This document shows, in pieces, positions 1 through 7,247 of a stretch of 10,166 nucleotides of DNA. The notes below the pieces were generated by a model. It was not told the origin of the DNA, ran no database searches, and was given only the letters and a program-made list of their open reading frames with translations. Where the stretch lies: positions 1 to 10,166 of the forward strand of contig JBAPRR010000287.1 of NCBI GenBank assembly GCA_049281195.1, in the 5' to 3' direction. Position numbers and translations under genes: made by a program. The stretch is from JBAPRR01 sp049281195 (GTDB taxonomy: Bacteria; Actinomycetota; Acidimicrobiia; Acidimicrobiales; CAVXTF01). Positions within the stretch are counted from its first letter, which is position 1. Every line of letters begins with the position of its first letter.

Positions 1-1141
1 CTTCTGCGTCGCCGCCGGCTTCCTCAGCGCCGTGAATTACCGGCCGAGCGCTGGATTGCATCACCGCGCTGAACGCGGGGATCTCGGGTTCGGCCCCCTG
101 GCGTCTGGCGGCAGATTCCGGCCCGTCGACCGGATGCCAACAGGCGTACTTGTGATCGGGATGGCCGGGTTCACCCTCTTTCAGAGTCGGCTCCTCGGCG
201 ATGCACTTGTCGGTTGCGAAGCGGCACCTGGCGGCGAAGGAGCAGCCCTTCGGGGGATCGGTGAGGTCGGGGGGAATCCCCGGAATGCTGAACAGGCGCT
301 CGTTGTGGTCCTGCGTGAGCAGCGGGATCGATTCCAGAAGCGCCTGGGCGTAGGGGTGGCCCATGTGCGCGAACAGTCGTCTGGTCGGGGCCTCTTCGAC
401 CATCCGGCCCGCGTACATGACATTCACGCGATCGGCGCGGCCCGCCACAACGCCCATGTCATGGGTGACCAGGAGGACGGCCATGCCGAGCCGTTCTTTC
501 ATTTCGTCCAGGAGGCTCAGGATCTGGGCCTGGATGGTGACATCGAGGGCGGTGGTCGGCTCGTCGGCGATTAGAAGCTTGGGTTCGCAGGCCAGCGCGA
601 TGGCGATCATCACCCGTTGGCGCTGTCCGCCGGAGAGAAGGTGCGGATAGTCGCCGAGCCTTTCTTTGGGCCGTGGCAAGCCCACCAGACCGAGCACTTC
701 CTCGGCCCTGGCCATGGCTTCTGCTCTCGTCGCGTTCCGGTGCAGACGGACTGGCTCTGCGATCTGCTCGCCGATTGTCATCGTCGGGTTCAGCGACGTT
801 TGCGAATCCTGAAAGATCATCGCGATCTCATTGCCGCGAACATTGCGCATCTCGGGTTCGCTGAGCTTCACCAGATCCCGGCCTGAGAGCTTGATCGACC
901 CGTAGGTGATCTGGCCGCCCTTCGGGAGCAGTCGCATGATCGACAAGCCGGTCATCGATTTTCCGCAACCGGACTCTCCGACGAGCCCTAGCGTCTCCCC
1001 GGGCTCGATGCGCAGGTTCACGCCCTCTACGGCGTGGACCACCGAGCGTGAGAGCTTGATCCGGATCGTCAGATCGGTGATCTCGAGGACGGGTTCTGTC
1101 GAGTTCGGCCGGTCGCTACGGAAGGTCTGCGTTTGCGTCAT
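1..1141 (-). CDS. OppD/DppD-type peptide ABC transporter ATPase (partial, runs off left edge)
   Basis: ATP-hydrolysing subunit that powers import through the two permeases encoded just upstream; cytoplasmic, bound to the membrane complex. My own translation from the ATG at 1141 stays open for 380 codons to the edge. Visible motifs are Walker A GESGCGKS (residues 55-62), ABC signature LSGGQRQR (169-176), Walker B LLIADEPTTALD with catalytic E194, and switch histidine H227. After the nucleotide-binding domain comes the oligopeptide-transporter C-terminal region with C300, C306, C313 and C334 (CX5CX6CX20C), the spacing expected of the Fe-S-type cysteine cluster in this family. Beyond about residue 340 the tail is hydrophilic, Ala/Glu/Pro-rich and unfinished, so the protein is longer than the usual 320-350 residues. 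The start lies 22 nt after the permease stop, has only a weak SD, and is probably translationally coupled. The substrate (peptide, or another Opp-family ligand) cannot be read from this subunit. Confidence 0.95.
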   Translation of the reverse strand, partial: MTQTQTFRSDRPNSTEPVLEITDLTIRIKLSRSVVHAVEGVNLRIEPGETLGLVGESGCGKSMTGLSIMRLLPKGGQITYGSIKLSGRDLVKLSEPEMRNVRGNEIAMIFQDSQTSLNPTMTIGEQIAEPVRLHRNATRAEAMARAEEVLGLVGLPRPKERLGDYPHLLSGGQRQRVMIAIALACEPKLLIADEPTTALDVTIQAQILSLLDEMKERLGMAVLLVTHDMGVVAGRADRVNVMYAGRMVEEAPTRRLFAHMGHPYAQALLESIPLLTQDHNERLFSIPGIPPDLTDPPKGCSFAARCRFATDKCIAEEPTLKEGEPGHPDHKYACWHPVDGPESAARRQGAEPEIPAFSAVMQSSARPVIHGAEEAGGDAE

Positions 1142-1173
1142 CGCTTCTGGTCCCGTGTCTGCGTCATCGCTTC
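1131..1173. repeat. 17-bp near-perfect direct repeat, 26-bp offset
   Basis: GTTTGCGTCATCGCTTC (1131-1147) and GTCTGCGTCATCGCTTC (1157-1173) differ at one base. Both copies contain the stop/start tetranucleotide (TCAT on the plus strand, ATGA on the coding strand). The 26-bp offset is not a multiple of three, so the duplicated start falls in a different frame from the ATPase start. Confidence 0.85.
1138..1167 (-). other. Nine-codon linker ORF between permease and ATPase genes
   Basis: A minimal ORF reads MTQTRDQKR then TGA. Its ATG (1167-1165) overlaps the permease stop as ATGA, and its own TGA (1140-1138) overlaps the ATPase start as a second ATGA. The peptide begins MTQT like the ATPase (MTQTQT) and ends KR like the permease (RLRKR), as expected if a stop/start junction was duplicated. 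It may act only as a ribosome relay; there is no sign that the peptide itself has a function. Confidence 0.45.
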
Positions 1174-2156
1174 CTCAGGCGCGAGTCAACCGTGTCGCGC
1201 ATCGCATCGCCGATGAAGTTGAAGGCCATGATCACCAAGACGAGGCAAATCCCCACGGGGTAGACGAGCCACCAATATCCGTCCTGCAGGTACTCGAGGC
1301 CACCGGACAACATGTCGCCCCAGTCGACCGCCGGATAATTGAGACCGAAGCCCAAAAAGCCGAGCAGGGCGAGAAGGCCGATGGCGTCAGCGACCTGGAA
1401 TGTCGTGTTCACGATCACGACGCTCATCGCATTCGGGATGAGGTGCTTGTAGATGAGCCGCTGGCGGCTTGCCCCCATCGTTCGCGCCGCCAGGACGAAG
1501 TCGCGGACCCGTAACGAGAGGACCTCGCCACGGACGAGGCGCGCCGATCCGAGCCACGAGAAGATCCCGATGATCAGCGACAAGCGGAACACGCTCGCTC
1601 CGTAGTGGGCGCTCACGATCAGGACGACGAGAAGGATCGGGATCGAGAGCAGAACATCCACGATCCTCATCAGGAACGCATCGAGGATGCCGCCCACCAG
1701 CCCGGCCACCGCCCCGACGAGAGTGCCGATCAGGGTGGCGATCACAGATGAGAACAGCCCGATCTCGAGCGCGGACTGCCCGCCGCGCATGATGCGCCCG
1801 AGCTCGTCGAACCCGTTGCCGTCGGTTCCGAGAGGATGGCCTGAGCCGGGAGACTGGAACGCGTTCAACACGTTCGTGTTGATCTGGTTCGTGTGGTACA
1901 GGAACGGCCCTAGAAAACAGAAGCCGATGAAGAACACCACGATGGCGGATCCGGCTACCGCCAGCTTGTTCTCGACGAAGGATGACAGTGCCAATCGCCA
2001 GCCGGCTCGCGGACCGGTGACCTGCCCGCCCTCCAGACCGCCCCCAGGACCGCCCGGCGGGCCGTCCCCCGGACCACCGGCGACCGGCGTATTGGGAGGA
2101 GGTCTGTCAATGCCGCCGGGATCAACGCCGCCGGGCTCATGAAACGAAGTGGTCAT
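1164..2156 (-). CDS. OppC/DppC-type ABC transporter permease
   Basis: Membrane subunit of a peptide-type ABC importer, 330 residues, pairing with the OppB-like permease to form the translocation channel. The family hallmark HPLGTDGNGFDELGRIMRGG is at 107-126, following a first membrane helix at about 65-87. Further hydrophobic helices lie near 131-157, 163-183, 191-205, 248-272 and 295-315. The ATPase-coupling EAA loop is at 222-242 (AARTMGASRQRLIYKHLIPN). Unusual is a Gly/Pro-rich N-terminal stretch at about 8-50, ahead of the usual start of homology, so the cytoplasmic tail is longer than typical. The ATG at 2156 overlaps the upstream permease stop by 4 nt (ATGA), indicating coupled translation. 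Family assignment is firm; substrate unknown. Confidence 0.95.
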   Translation of the reverse strand: MTTSFHEPGGVDPGGIDRPPPNTPVAGGPGDGPPGGPGGGLEGGQVTGPRAGWRLALSSFVENKLAVAGSAIVVFFIGFCFLGPFLYHTNQINTNVLNAFQSPGSGHPLGTDGNGFDELGRIMRGGQSALEIGLFSSVIATLIGTLVGAVAGLVGGILDAFLMRIVDVLLSIPILLVVLIVSAHYGASVFRLSLIIGIFSWLGSARLVRGEVLSLRVRDFVLAARTMGASRQRLIYKHLIPNAMSVVIVNTTFQVADAIGLLALLGFLGFGLNYPAVDWGDMLSGGLEYLQDGYWWLVYPVGICLVLVIMAFNFIGDAMRDTVDSRLRKR

Positions 2157-3100
2157 GTGATCCTGATCCTCGGGTCAGCGACGCTGAGGGCGACGTCGGC
2201 GATCAGGTTGCCGACCACCGTGAGAATGCCCCCGATCAAAACGAGTGCGATGACGGTCGGGAAGTCCTGGTTGTCCAGTTCGTTGATGAAGAGCAGCCCC
2301 ACGCCGTGATAGTTGAACAGGTACTCCTCGACGATGTCTCCTCCGAGCAGGACGGGGATCGACAGTCCGATGAGCGTGATCATGGCCAAGCTCGCGTTCC
2401 TGAACAGATGTCGCCTCAGGACTCGCCGCTCACGAAGTCCTTTAGCTCGTGCCAGGCGTATGTAGTCCTGGGCCAAGGCATCAAGAGCCGACGAGCGCAT
2501 GTAGCGCGAGTAGCTGGCAACGCTGGTTGACGCCAGGGTGACTATCGGAAGGAACATCGACCGGACATTGGCGATGTTGCTCCATATCGACTCCGATTGA
2601 CTCGCTTCTGCGGGAAACCAACCGAGCTTGATCGCGAAGATGCCGATGAGGATGAGGCCGAGGAAGTTGTCCGGCATGGCGTAGAGCGTGAACGCCGTCG
2701 CCGTGACCACCTGGTCGGCGACCGAGTTGCGCTTGACCGCTTGAAAGATTCCGAGCGGAATGGCCACTATCACTGCCAGGAACAGAGCGATCCCTGTCAG
2801 GTAGGCACTGCGCGCCCAGTTCTCACCAAGAAGTGAATTGACCGTCTGGTTGAGCTTGTACGAGTAACCGAGGTTCCCCTGGATCAGCTGATGGATGTAG
2901 GTGATGAATTGTGCGATCAGCGGGCGGTCGTAGCCGTGCGCCTTGTTGAATACCGCAACGGCCAGAGGCGTGGCCTTGTCGCCGAGAATCGCCCTACCCG
3001 GGGTAGGGGCGATGACGTGAAGCATCGCGAACGTGATCGCCGTCAGGCCGAGCGCGACGATTATCGATATCCCCAGCCGGCGAACTATGTATGCGATCAA
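2153..3100 (-). CDS. OppB/DppB-type ABC transporter permease
   Basis: Integral membrane permease, 315 residues, normal for the family. The N-terminus MIAYIVRRLGISI matches the characteristic start of DppB/OppB proteins and first membrane helix (about 9-30). An extracytoplasmic segment follows, then helices near 97-121, 133-157, 181-197, 237-253 and 283-305. The EAA coupling loop is at about 212-236 (DYIRLARAKGLRERRVLRRH). The start codon is TTG; no ATG or GTG gives a better fit and the upstream SD is weak, so translation may depend on ribosomes arriving from the binding-protein gene 59 nt upstream. It sits second in the importer operon and overlaps the next permease by 4 nt. Confidence 0.95.
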   Translation of the reverse strand: MIAYIVRRLGISIIVALGLTAITFAMLHVIAPTPGRAILGDKATPLAVAVFNKAHGYDRPLIAQFITYIHQLIQGNLGYSYKLNQTVNSLLGENWARSAYLTGIALFLAVIVAIPLGIFQAVKRNSVADQVVTATAFTLYAMPDNFLGLILIGIFAIKLGWFPAEASQSESIWSNIANVRSMFLPIVTLASTSVASYSRYMRSSALDALAQDYIRLARAKGLRERRVLRRHLFRNASLAMITLIGLSIPVLLGGDIVEEYLFNYHGVGLLFINELDNQDFPTVIALVLIGGILTVVGNLIADVALSVADPRIRIT

Positions 3101-3159
3101 TGCCCGTCCGCCGTCTTTACAGGTTTCCCGCCACCTCTTCTTCTACTACTCGCTCGCGC

Positions 3160-5061
3160 TCAGGACTTCTTGAAGTACCAGTATTCCGGGCTGAATTGGT
3201 ACTGGGACGAATCAGTGAAGCTGTTGGCCGGACCGGCGAGCGTGCCCTTGAAAGCGGTGACCAGGTCCTCGTTCGGTTGGAACAGGGCCGGCTGCTGTTC
3301 GGTCAGGTAGCTGATCTCGTTTTGAACCGCATTCGGGTTTGTCGAGTACACCGAAGCGTTGATCAGGGAGTTGGCTTTGGAGTCCGAGTAATCACCGGTG
3401 TTGAACGAGCCGTTCGTGTTGAAGATCGTCTCGGTCGTCGGGTACAGGTAGTCGGTATCGCCCCCGTAATCTTGCATCGCCCAGTTGTTGTCCTGGTCGG
3501 GGTTGACCGGGTCCTGCAGGTTCTCGGTGATGTAGTTGAAGGTCTTGGAAGACAGCGAGATCGTGATGCCGATCTGCTTCGCGGTCGACGCGAATGCTTC
3601 GCACTGGGTTCCGATGACACCAGGGCTGCTTGCGTACACCAGGTTCCAGCTGAGCGGCGTTCCAGCCGGGATGCCGGCCCCGCATTCGTCACTGGCCGTT
3701 CCGGCCTTCGAGCAGGTCGTCACGCCTCCTGGCTTGACGTCCCATCCGTGGGAGGAGAGCAACTGGGACGCGGCGGAGACGCTGTAGGGGTACGGGTTCG
3801 AAAGCGCATCCCCGGGCGCGAACGGGCTCTTCGGCACTGCAGGCACCGGTCCATAGGCGGGTCCCGCCGCGCCGTCGAAGATCCCCTTGGACTGGATCAC
3901 CGCCTGCTCGTCTTGCAGATGGGCCAGTGCCTGACGGATGTACAGCTGAGCGATGATCTTGTTGAAGTGTCCCGTCTTGTCCACAAAGTTGTAGGGGATG
4001 TAGCTGAAGCCGAAATCGGGATATCCCCACACGCTGTAACCGAGTGACTTGAGCTTGGGAATCTGGGCGAAGTCACTGAAGTCCACCGGTCCGACGTCGA
4101 GGTTCCCGGTTAGGAACTCATCGAATTCCGCCTGGTAAGAGGTGAAGGCTTCGTTGTCGATCTCGTAGATGTGGGGCTTCACCGGGCCGCTGTAGTTCTT
4201 GTTCACGATCATGGTGTTGCCGTCGGTCGAGGGATCGAACGACTGGATCTTGTATGGACCGTCGACGATCTGCCAGAGGGGGTTGCTCCCGTAGGTCGAA
4301 AGGATTCCCGACTGAGCGTTGAGGTAGTTGTAGATCGCCTTGGCGTTGGCCGGGTTGGTGAAGTCCACGATCGGGCCGTTTGCGCTGGTCTTGGACCAGG
4401 CGTGCGCCGGCATCGGGGTGATGTTGGCGAGCTGGTTCAGGAACTGGAAGTTCTGGTTGAAGGACATGCTCATCGTGACGACGACGGTCGTGGTATTGGG
4501 TGTGGTGACCGACACCACGTCCTGTGGGAACTCGCCGGGCGTGAACGCTCCGAAGTTGTCCGGACTCTCGATCACGGCGGCCTTGGTCACATCGATGAAG
4601 AATTCGACGTCGGTTGACGTGACCGGTTGGCCGTCGGACCATTTCCAGCCCGGCTTCAAGGTGATCTTCGCCACCTTGTTGTGGTCGCTGAAGACGGGCG
4701 GTCCCGACGCGATGCTCTGCGAGTAGTCGACTGCCGGCGAGGAGCCGAGCGGTGCCCACCACAGCGGCCGCCACATGTAGTTGTCGAATTGCGTCGTCGA
4801 GTACACCGAGAAGTCCGCGTCGGGCGTTATCGGCATGATGTAAGTAGGTCCGCTACCCGGCGACTCTGCGATGGTGACTGTCCCGCCGTTAGTCGGTGTC
4901 CCGCTGTCGCTCGGCAACGTGCCGAAAGTGCCGCTGCCGCTGCTGCCTTGTGATGAGGGGTTTGATGGAGCGCCGGACGAGCCTGAACTACAGGCAGCGA
5001 GGAGAAGCGCTCCGACAGCGATCAGGCCCGAAAGCTTTCCAAGGCGTCGCCTGCTTCTCAT
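3160..5061 (-). CDS. Lipoprotein substrate-binding protein of peptide-type ABC importer (SBP_bac_5)
   Basis: Extracytoplasmic receptor that captures the ligand and delivers it to the permeases; 633 residues, at the long end for the family. It has a basic N-terminus, a hydrophobic core and lipobox LLAAC, so C24 should be lipidated and anchored to the membrane. A Gly/Ser/Pro/Thr-rich linker covers about 25-60. Family signature is ITLKPGWKWSDGQPVTSTDV at about 133-152, the classic conserved segment of SBP family 5. The distal part (NNWAMQDYGGDTDYLYP) matches the Trp/Tyr/Asp-rich second lobe. The GTG at 5064 also starts this frame, but the GGAGG at 5073-5069 lies 7 nt from the ATG at 5061 and only 4 nt from the GTG, so I prefer ATG. 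First gene of the operon. Ligand is unknown: this family also binds nickel, haem, sugars and opines. Confidence 0.93.
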   Translation of the reverse strand: MRSRRRLGKLSGLIAVGALLLAACSSGSSGAPSNPSSQGSSGSGTFGTLPSDSGTPTNGGTVTIAESPGSGPTYIMPITPDADFSVYSTTQFDNYMWRPLWWAPLGSSPAVDYSQSIASGPPVFSDHNKVAKITLKPGWKWSDGQPVTSTDVEFFIDVTKAAVIESPDNFGAFTPGEFPQDVVSVTTPNTTTVVVTMSMSFNQNFQFLNQLANITPMPAHAWSKTSANGPIVDFTNPANAKAIYNYLNAQSGILSTYGSNPLWQIVDGPYKIQSFDPSTDGNTMIVNKNYSGPVKPHIYEIDNEAFTSYQAEFDEFLTGNLDVGPVDFSDFAQIPKLKSLGYSVWGYPDFGFSYIPYNFVDKTGHFNKIIAQLYIRQALAHLQDEQAVIQSKGIFDGAAGPAYGPVPAVPKSPFAPGDALSNPYPYSVSAASQLLSSHGWDVKPGGVTTCSKAGTASDECGAGIPAGTPLSWNLVYASSPGVIGTQCEAFASTAKQIGITISLSSKTFNYITENLQDPVNPDQDNNWAMQDYGGDTDYLYPTTETIFNTNGSFNTGDYSDSKANSLINASVYSTNPNAVQNEISYLTEQQPALFQPNEDLVTAFKGTLAGPANSFTDSSQYQFSPEYWYFKKS

Positions 5062-5073
5062 CACTGAACCTCC

Positions 5074-5427
5074 GTCTACTCACCGGGCAACTGCGCCGTC
5101 GCTCGTGATGGCGTCGGAGCATAGGGTTCATGGGTAGGCAGCACCAGACCATCCCCAGGCATTTTTAGGGAAACGACGCGTTATCGATCGTGGCGGATGC
5201 TTCAGATTGTCCCTCGAGTGTCTACGAGATGGCGCGAACAACTAAATCCGAAGCATTGCGAAAGGGTCTACCCGCGTAACCATCGGATGAATTCCCACCG
5301 CGCCGGTTGGGTCGCAGGGTTTGGACGCGGTTGGGGCGCAGGGTGGGGCGCAGGGTAATTGTGGGCTGCAAGAAGTAGCCGGCCCCGCGATCGGTGAGAA
5401 TCACGTTGGGCAACAGGAAGGGGAACG
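5074..5427. other. Divergent intergenic region between importer operon and P450 gene
   Basis: 354 bp with no convincing gene. It must hold the promoters of both transcription units, but I see no clear -35/-10 pair on either strand; a TAAAAAT on the minus strand near 5165 is only a weak -10 candidate. The one clear structure is the G-rich 12-bp-period repeat near the P450 gene. A 63-codon minus-strand frame at 5413-5222 looks spurious. Confidence 0.6.
5309..5356. repeat. 12-bp-period G-rich tandem repeat upstream of P450 gene
   Basis: Four 12-bp units lie end to end: GGGTCGCAGGGT (5309-5320), degenerate TTGGACGCGGTT (5321-5332), GGGGCGCAGGGT (5333-5344) and GGGGCGCAGGGT (5345-5356). The last two are identical. 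A longer 16-bp match is GGTTGGGTCGCAGGGT (5305-5320) with GGTTGGGGCGCAGGGT (5329-5344). The array ends 71 bp before the P450 start, so it could be a regulator-binding array or simple slippage. Confidence 0.8.
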
Positions 5428-6678
5428 GTGACCGAGGGCTACTCCGACCCTAGAGGTGCGATCTTCATTCAGCCGGAGGCGTACGCCGATCAGAAAGAGT
5501 GGCACGCCGTGGCCGCCGAGCTCCGCGCCAACGACCCGGTGCTGCGAGTCGAGGCCGAGGGGTACACGCCCTTCTGGGCCGTCACACGGTTTGAAGACGT
5601 GTACAGGGTTTCTCGCGACAACGAGCGCTTCCTCAATACCCGGAACTCGGTTCTCGGCCCGGACCTTCAGTTCGCGATGCTCGGGGCGATGGGGATCGAG
5701 CCCAAGACGCTCATCCACATGGACGGGGAGGAACATCGGGAACATCGGGGGCTGACCAACGCGTGGTTCAGGCCTCGCGCCGTATCGGAGCGCCAGGAAG
5801 CGATCGACGAGATAGCGGATCAGTTCGTGGCGAAGTTCCGTGAGATGGACGGAAACTGCGACTTCGCACAAGACATCGCCGTGCCGTACACATTGCGGGT
5901 CATCATGAGCATCTTCGGCGTTCCCGAAGAAGACGAACAGACGATGCTTCGGCTCACCCAGGGCCTCTTCGGAGCGGCCGACCCCGAGTACCTCGGAGAT
6001 CTCAGCGATCCGTTCGCCATGATCACCCAGACCATTCAGGGGTTCGAGGAGTACTTCGCCGATCTGGCGGACCAGAGACGGAAGCATCCGACCGACGATC
6101 TCGCCACTGTCATCGCCAACGGCGAGGTGGGAGGGTGCCCGATGGATCGGCACTCTCTGCTCTGGTACTTCACGATCGTGGCTACGGCCGGACATGACAC
6201 GACCTCGTTCGCGTTGTCCGGCGGGCTGGAGGCGCTGCTGCGCCATCCCGACCAGGTCCACAGGTTGCAGGACGACCCATCCATGGTCGTGAACGCCGTT
6301 GAAGAGATGATCCGGTGGACCTCCCCGGTACGGCACTTCCTGCGCTACCTGACCGAGCCCGCCGTTCTCTCGGGCACGGAGATCCCAGCCGGCGATCGCC
6401 TACTGCTCTCGTACCCGTCCGCGAACCGGGACGAGACGGTCTTCACCGAGCCGATGACCTTCGACGTCGAGCGCGCCAACGCCAACCGGACAATCGCCTT
6501 CGGCGGCGGGGACCATTTCTGCCTCGGGTCTACATTCGCCAGGCGTGAGATCCGCACGATCCTGCCGAAGCTCCTCGCATCGGTGGACCAGATCTCTCTC
6601 GACGGAGACCCCGAGTTCGCCCAAGCGAACTTCGTCGGCGGAGTGAAGCACCTTCCGGTTTTGGCCACATTTCGTTAG
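5428..6678 (+). CDS. Cytochrome P450 (bacterial class I, soluble)
   Basis: Haem-thiolate monooxygenase, 416 residues, typical of soluble bacterial P450s; no membrane anchor or fused reductase, so it needs separate ferredoxin and ferredoxin reductase, neither of which is in the window. Seen in sequence: C-helix haem-propionate motif HREHR (103-107), I-helix oxygen-activating AGHDTT (254-259), K-helix ExxR as E293-MI-R296, and haem-binding loop FGGGDHFCLG with ligand C365. The AGHDTT form and overall pattern recall actinobacterial and proteobacterial CYPs acting on terpenoids, steroids or fatty acyl chains (CYP108/124/125-like), but I cannot assign a family. Start is GTG with AGGAAGGGG about 4-6 nt upstream. 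Transcribed alone, divergently from the importer operon; a strong hairpin lies 81 nt after the stop. Complete, with no missing catalytic residue. Confidence 0.95.
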   Translation: MTEGYSDPRGAIFIQPEAYADQKEWHAVAAELRANDPVLRVEAEGYTPFWAVTRFEDVYRVSRDNERFLNTRNSVLGPDLQFAMLGAMGIEPKTLIHMDGEEHREHRGLTNAWFRPRAVSERQEAIDEIADQFVAKFREMDGNCDFAQDIAVPYTLRVIMSIFGVPEEDEQTMLRLTQGLFGAADPEYLGDLSDPFAMITQTIQGFEEYFADLADQRRKHPTDDLATVIANGEVGGCPMDRHSLLWYFTIVATAGHDTTSFALSGGLEALLRHPDQVHRLQDDPSMVVNAVEEMIRWTSPVRHFLRYLTEPAVLSGTEIPAGDRLLLSYPSANRDETVFTEPMTFDVERANANRTIAFGGGDHFCLGSTFARREIRTILPKLLASVDQISLDGDPEFAQANFVGGVKHLPVLATFR

Positions 6679-6758
6679 CCGGGGCGGAGTCGGCGCGCCG
6701 CCATTAGGTGCTCTGTTCGTCGGTGAGTAGCTTGTCGGCCCGAATCAACCCGAACGAA

Positions 6759-6788
6759 CAAGGAGCGCCGAGAGATCGGCGCTCCTTG
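6759..6788. terminator. 13-bp perfect hairpin between convergent genes
   Basis: CAAGGAGCGCCGA (6759-6771), loop GAGA (6772-6775), then TCGGCGCTCCTTG (6776-6788): a perfect 13-bp GC-rich stem with a GNRA-type tetraloop. It lies after the P450 stop and after the csbD-like gene stop on the other strand, so it probably ends both transcripts. There is no U-run on either side, as is common for actinobacterial hairpin terminators. Confidence 0.8.
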
Positions 6789-6813
6789 CCTAGTGCGATT
6801 TAAGTCCTGTGAC

Positions 6814-7005
6814 TTACTTCTTGTGGACCTTGTCGGTCACAGCGTCGATTCCTTCTTCGATCTTGCCTTCAGCGTCTTTGATGGCGCCCTTGATCTTCGA
6901 TGCGACCTGATCGGTCTTGCCCTCACGCTTGAGCGACTCATTTCCTGTGACAGCTCCGGCCGCCTCTTTGGCTCGGCCCTTTATGTCGTCTGTCTTCTCA
7001 CTCAT
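6814..7005 (-). CDS. CsbD-family stress-associated small protein
   Basis: Small, charged, soluble protein of 63 residues. The core DDIKGRAKEAAGAVTG near the N-terminus, followed by GKTDQVASKIKGAIKDAEGKI, is characteristic of the CsbD family; length is usual. CsbD of Bacillus subtilis is induced by general-stress sigma-B, but its biochemical role is unknown. A TTG at 7008 also starts the frame; GAGAGGA (7019-7013) is 7 nt from the ATG at 7005 and only 4 nt from the TTG, so ATG is preferred. Upstream on the minus strand, GGGTAC (7074-7069) with ATTTTC 14 nt before it faintly resembles a sigma-B/F promoter. Convergent with the P450 gene and sharing its hairpin. Confidence 0.9.
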   Translation of the reverse strand: MSEKTDDIKGRAKEAAGAVTGNESLKREGKTDQVASKIKGAIKDAEGKIEEGIDAVTDKVHKK

Positions 7006-7198
7006 CAAACTGTCCTCTCAATTGGCGGTCGTCGTGCTGTTCGGCGGGTGCAACCCCGTATCAGTCAGGTACCCGGGCTTGCGCCTCCGAAAATGGAAAT
7101 CTGGCCGTCGCCCACACTCAGGTGTGTTGTACCTGCTCAGGCCAGGTGCGGCGACCTCAACAAACCGGCGCCTGCCTTGCGGCCTGATAGCTTGTGGA

Positions 7199-7247
7199 TA
7201 GGCGATGGAGTCCGCCTTTAACCGCCTTACGGCTGATGACCCCTACT
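7199..7247 (+). ncRNA. Fluoride riboswitch aptamer (crcB motif)
   Basis: Cis-acting RNA upstream of two fluoride-channel genes. GGCG (7201-7204) pairs with CGCC (7213-7216) around an 8-nt loop AUGGAGUC, the same loop length as the Thermotoga petrophila aptamer. Then come conserved AAC (7220-7222), a short stem GCC-UUAC-GGC (7224-7233), and invariant UGAUG (7234-7238) followed by CCUAC (7242-7246). The pseudoknot is G7207-C7243, G7208-C7242, G7210-C7240, U7211-A7239, with an A7209/C7241 mismatch in the middle. A7236 and U7244 keep the spacing of the known reversed-Hoogsteen linchpin pair. TAGCTT at 7188-7193 fits the actinobacterial -10 pattern TANNNT and would start the RNA at the aptamer edge. 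Recognised from motif and context, not from a covariance search. Confidence 0.88.

Noticed and set aside
3091..4047. 318-codon open frame on the plus strand
   Set aside because: Antisense to the substrate-binding protein and the start of the permease; Arg/Val/Gly-rich with no fold or motif.
5222..5413. 63-codon minus-strand frame with TLRP repeats
   Set aside because: The peptide repeat is just the 12-bp DNA repeat read in one frame; no SD and no family resemblance.
5401..6336. 311-codon open frame on the minus strand
   Set aside because: It lies antisense to the P450 gene, whose conserved motifs are all intact on the plus strand; the translation has no recognisable family and the Arg/Gly/Val-rich look of a high-GC shadow frame.
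6683..6702. GGCGG/CCGCC hairpin and CGGCGCGCCG palindrome just after the P450 stop
   Set aside because: Short and expected by chance in GC-rich sequence; the 13-bp hairpin further downstream is the much better terminator.
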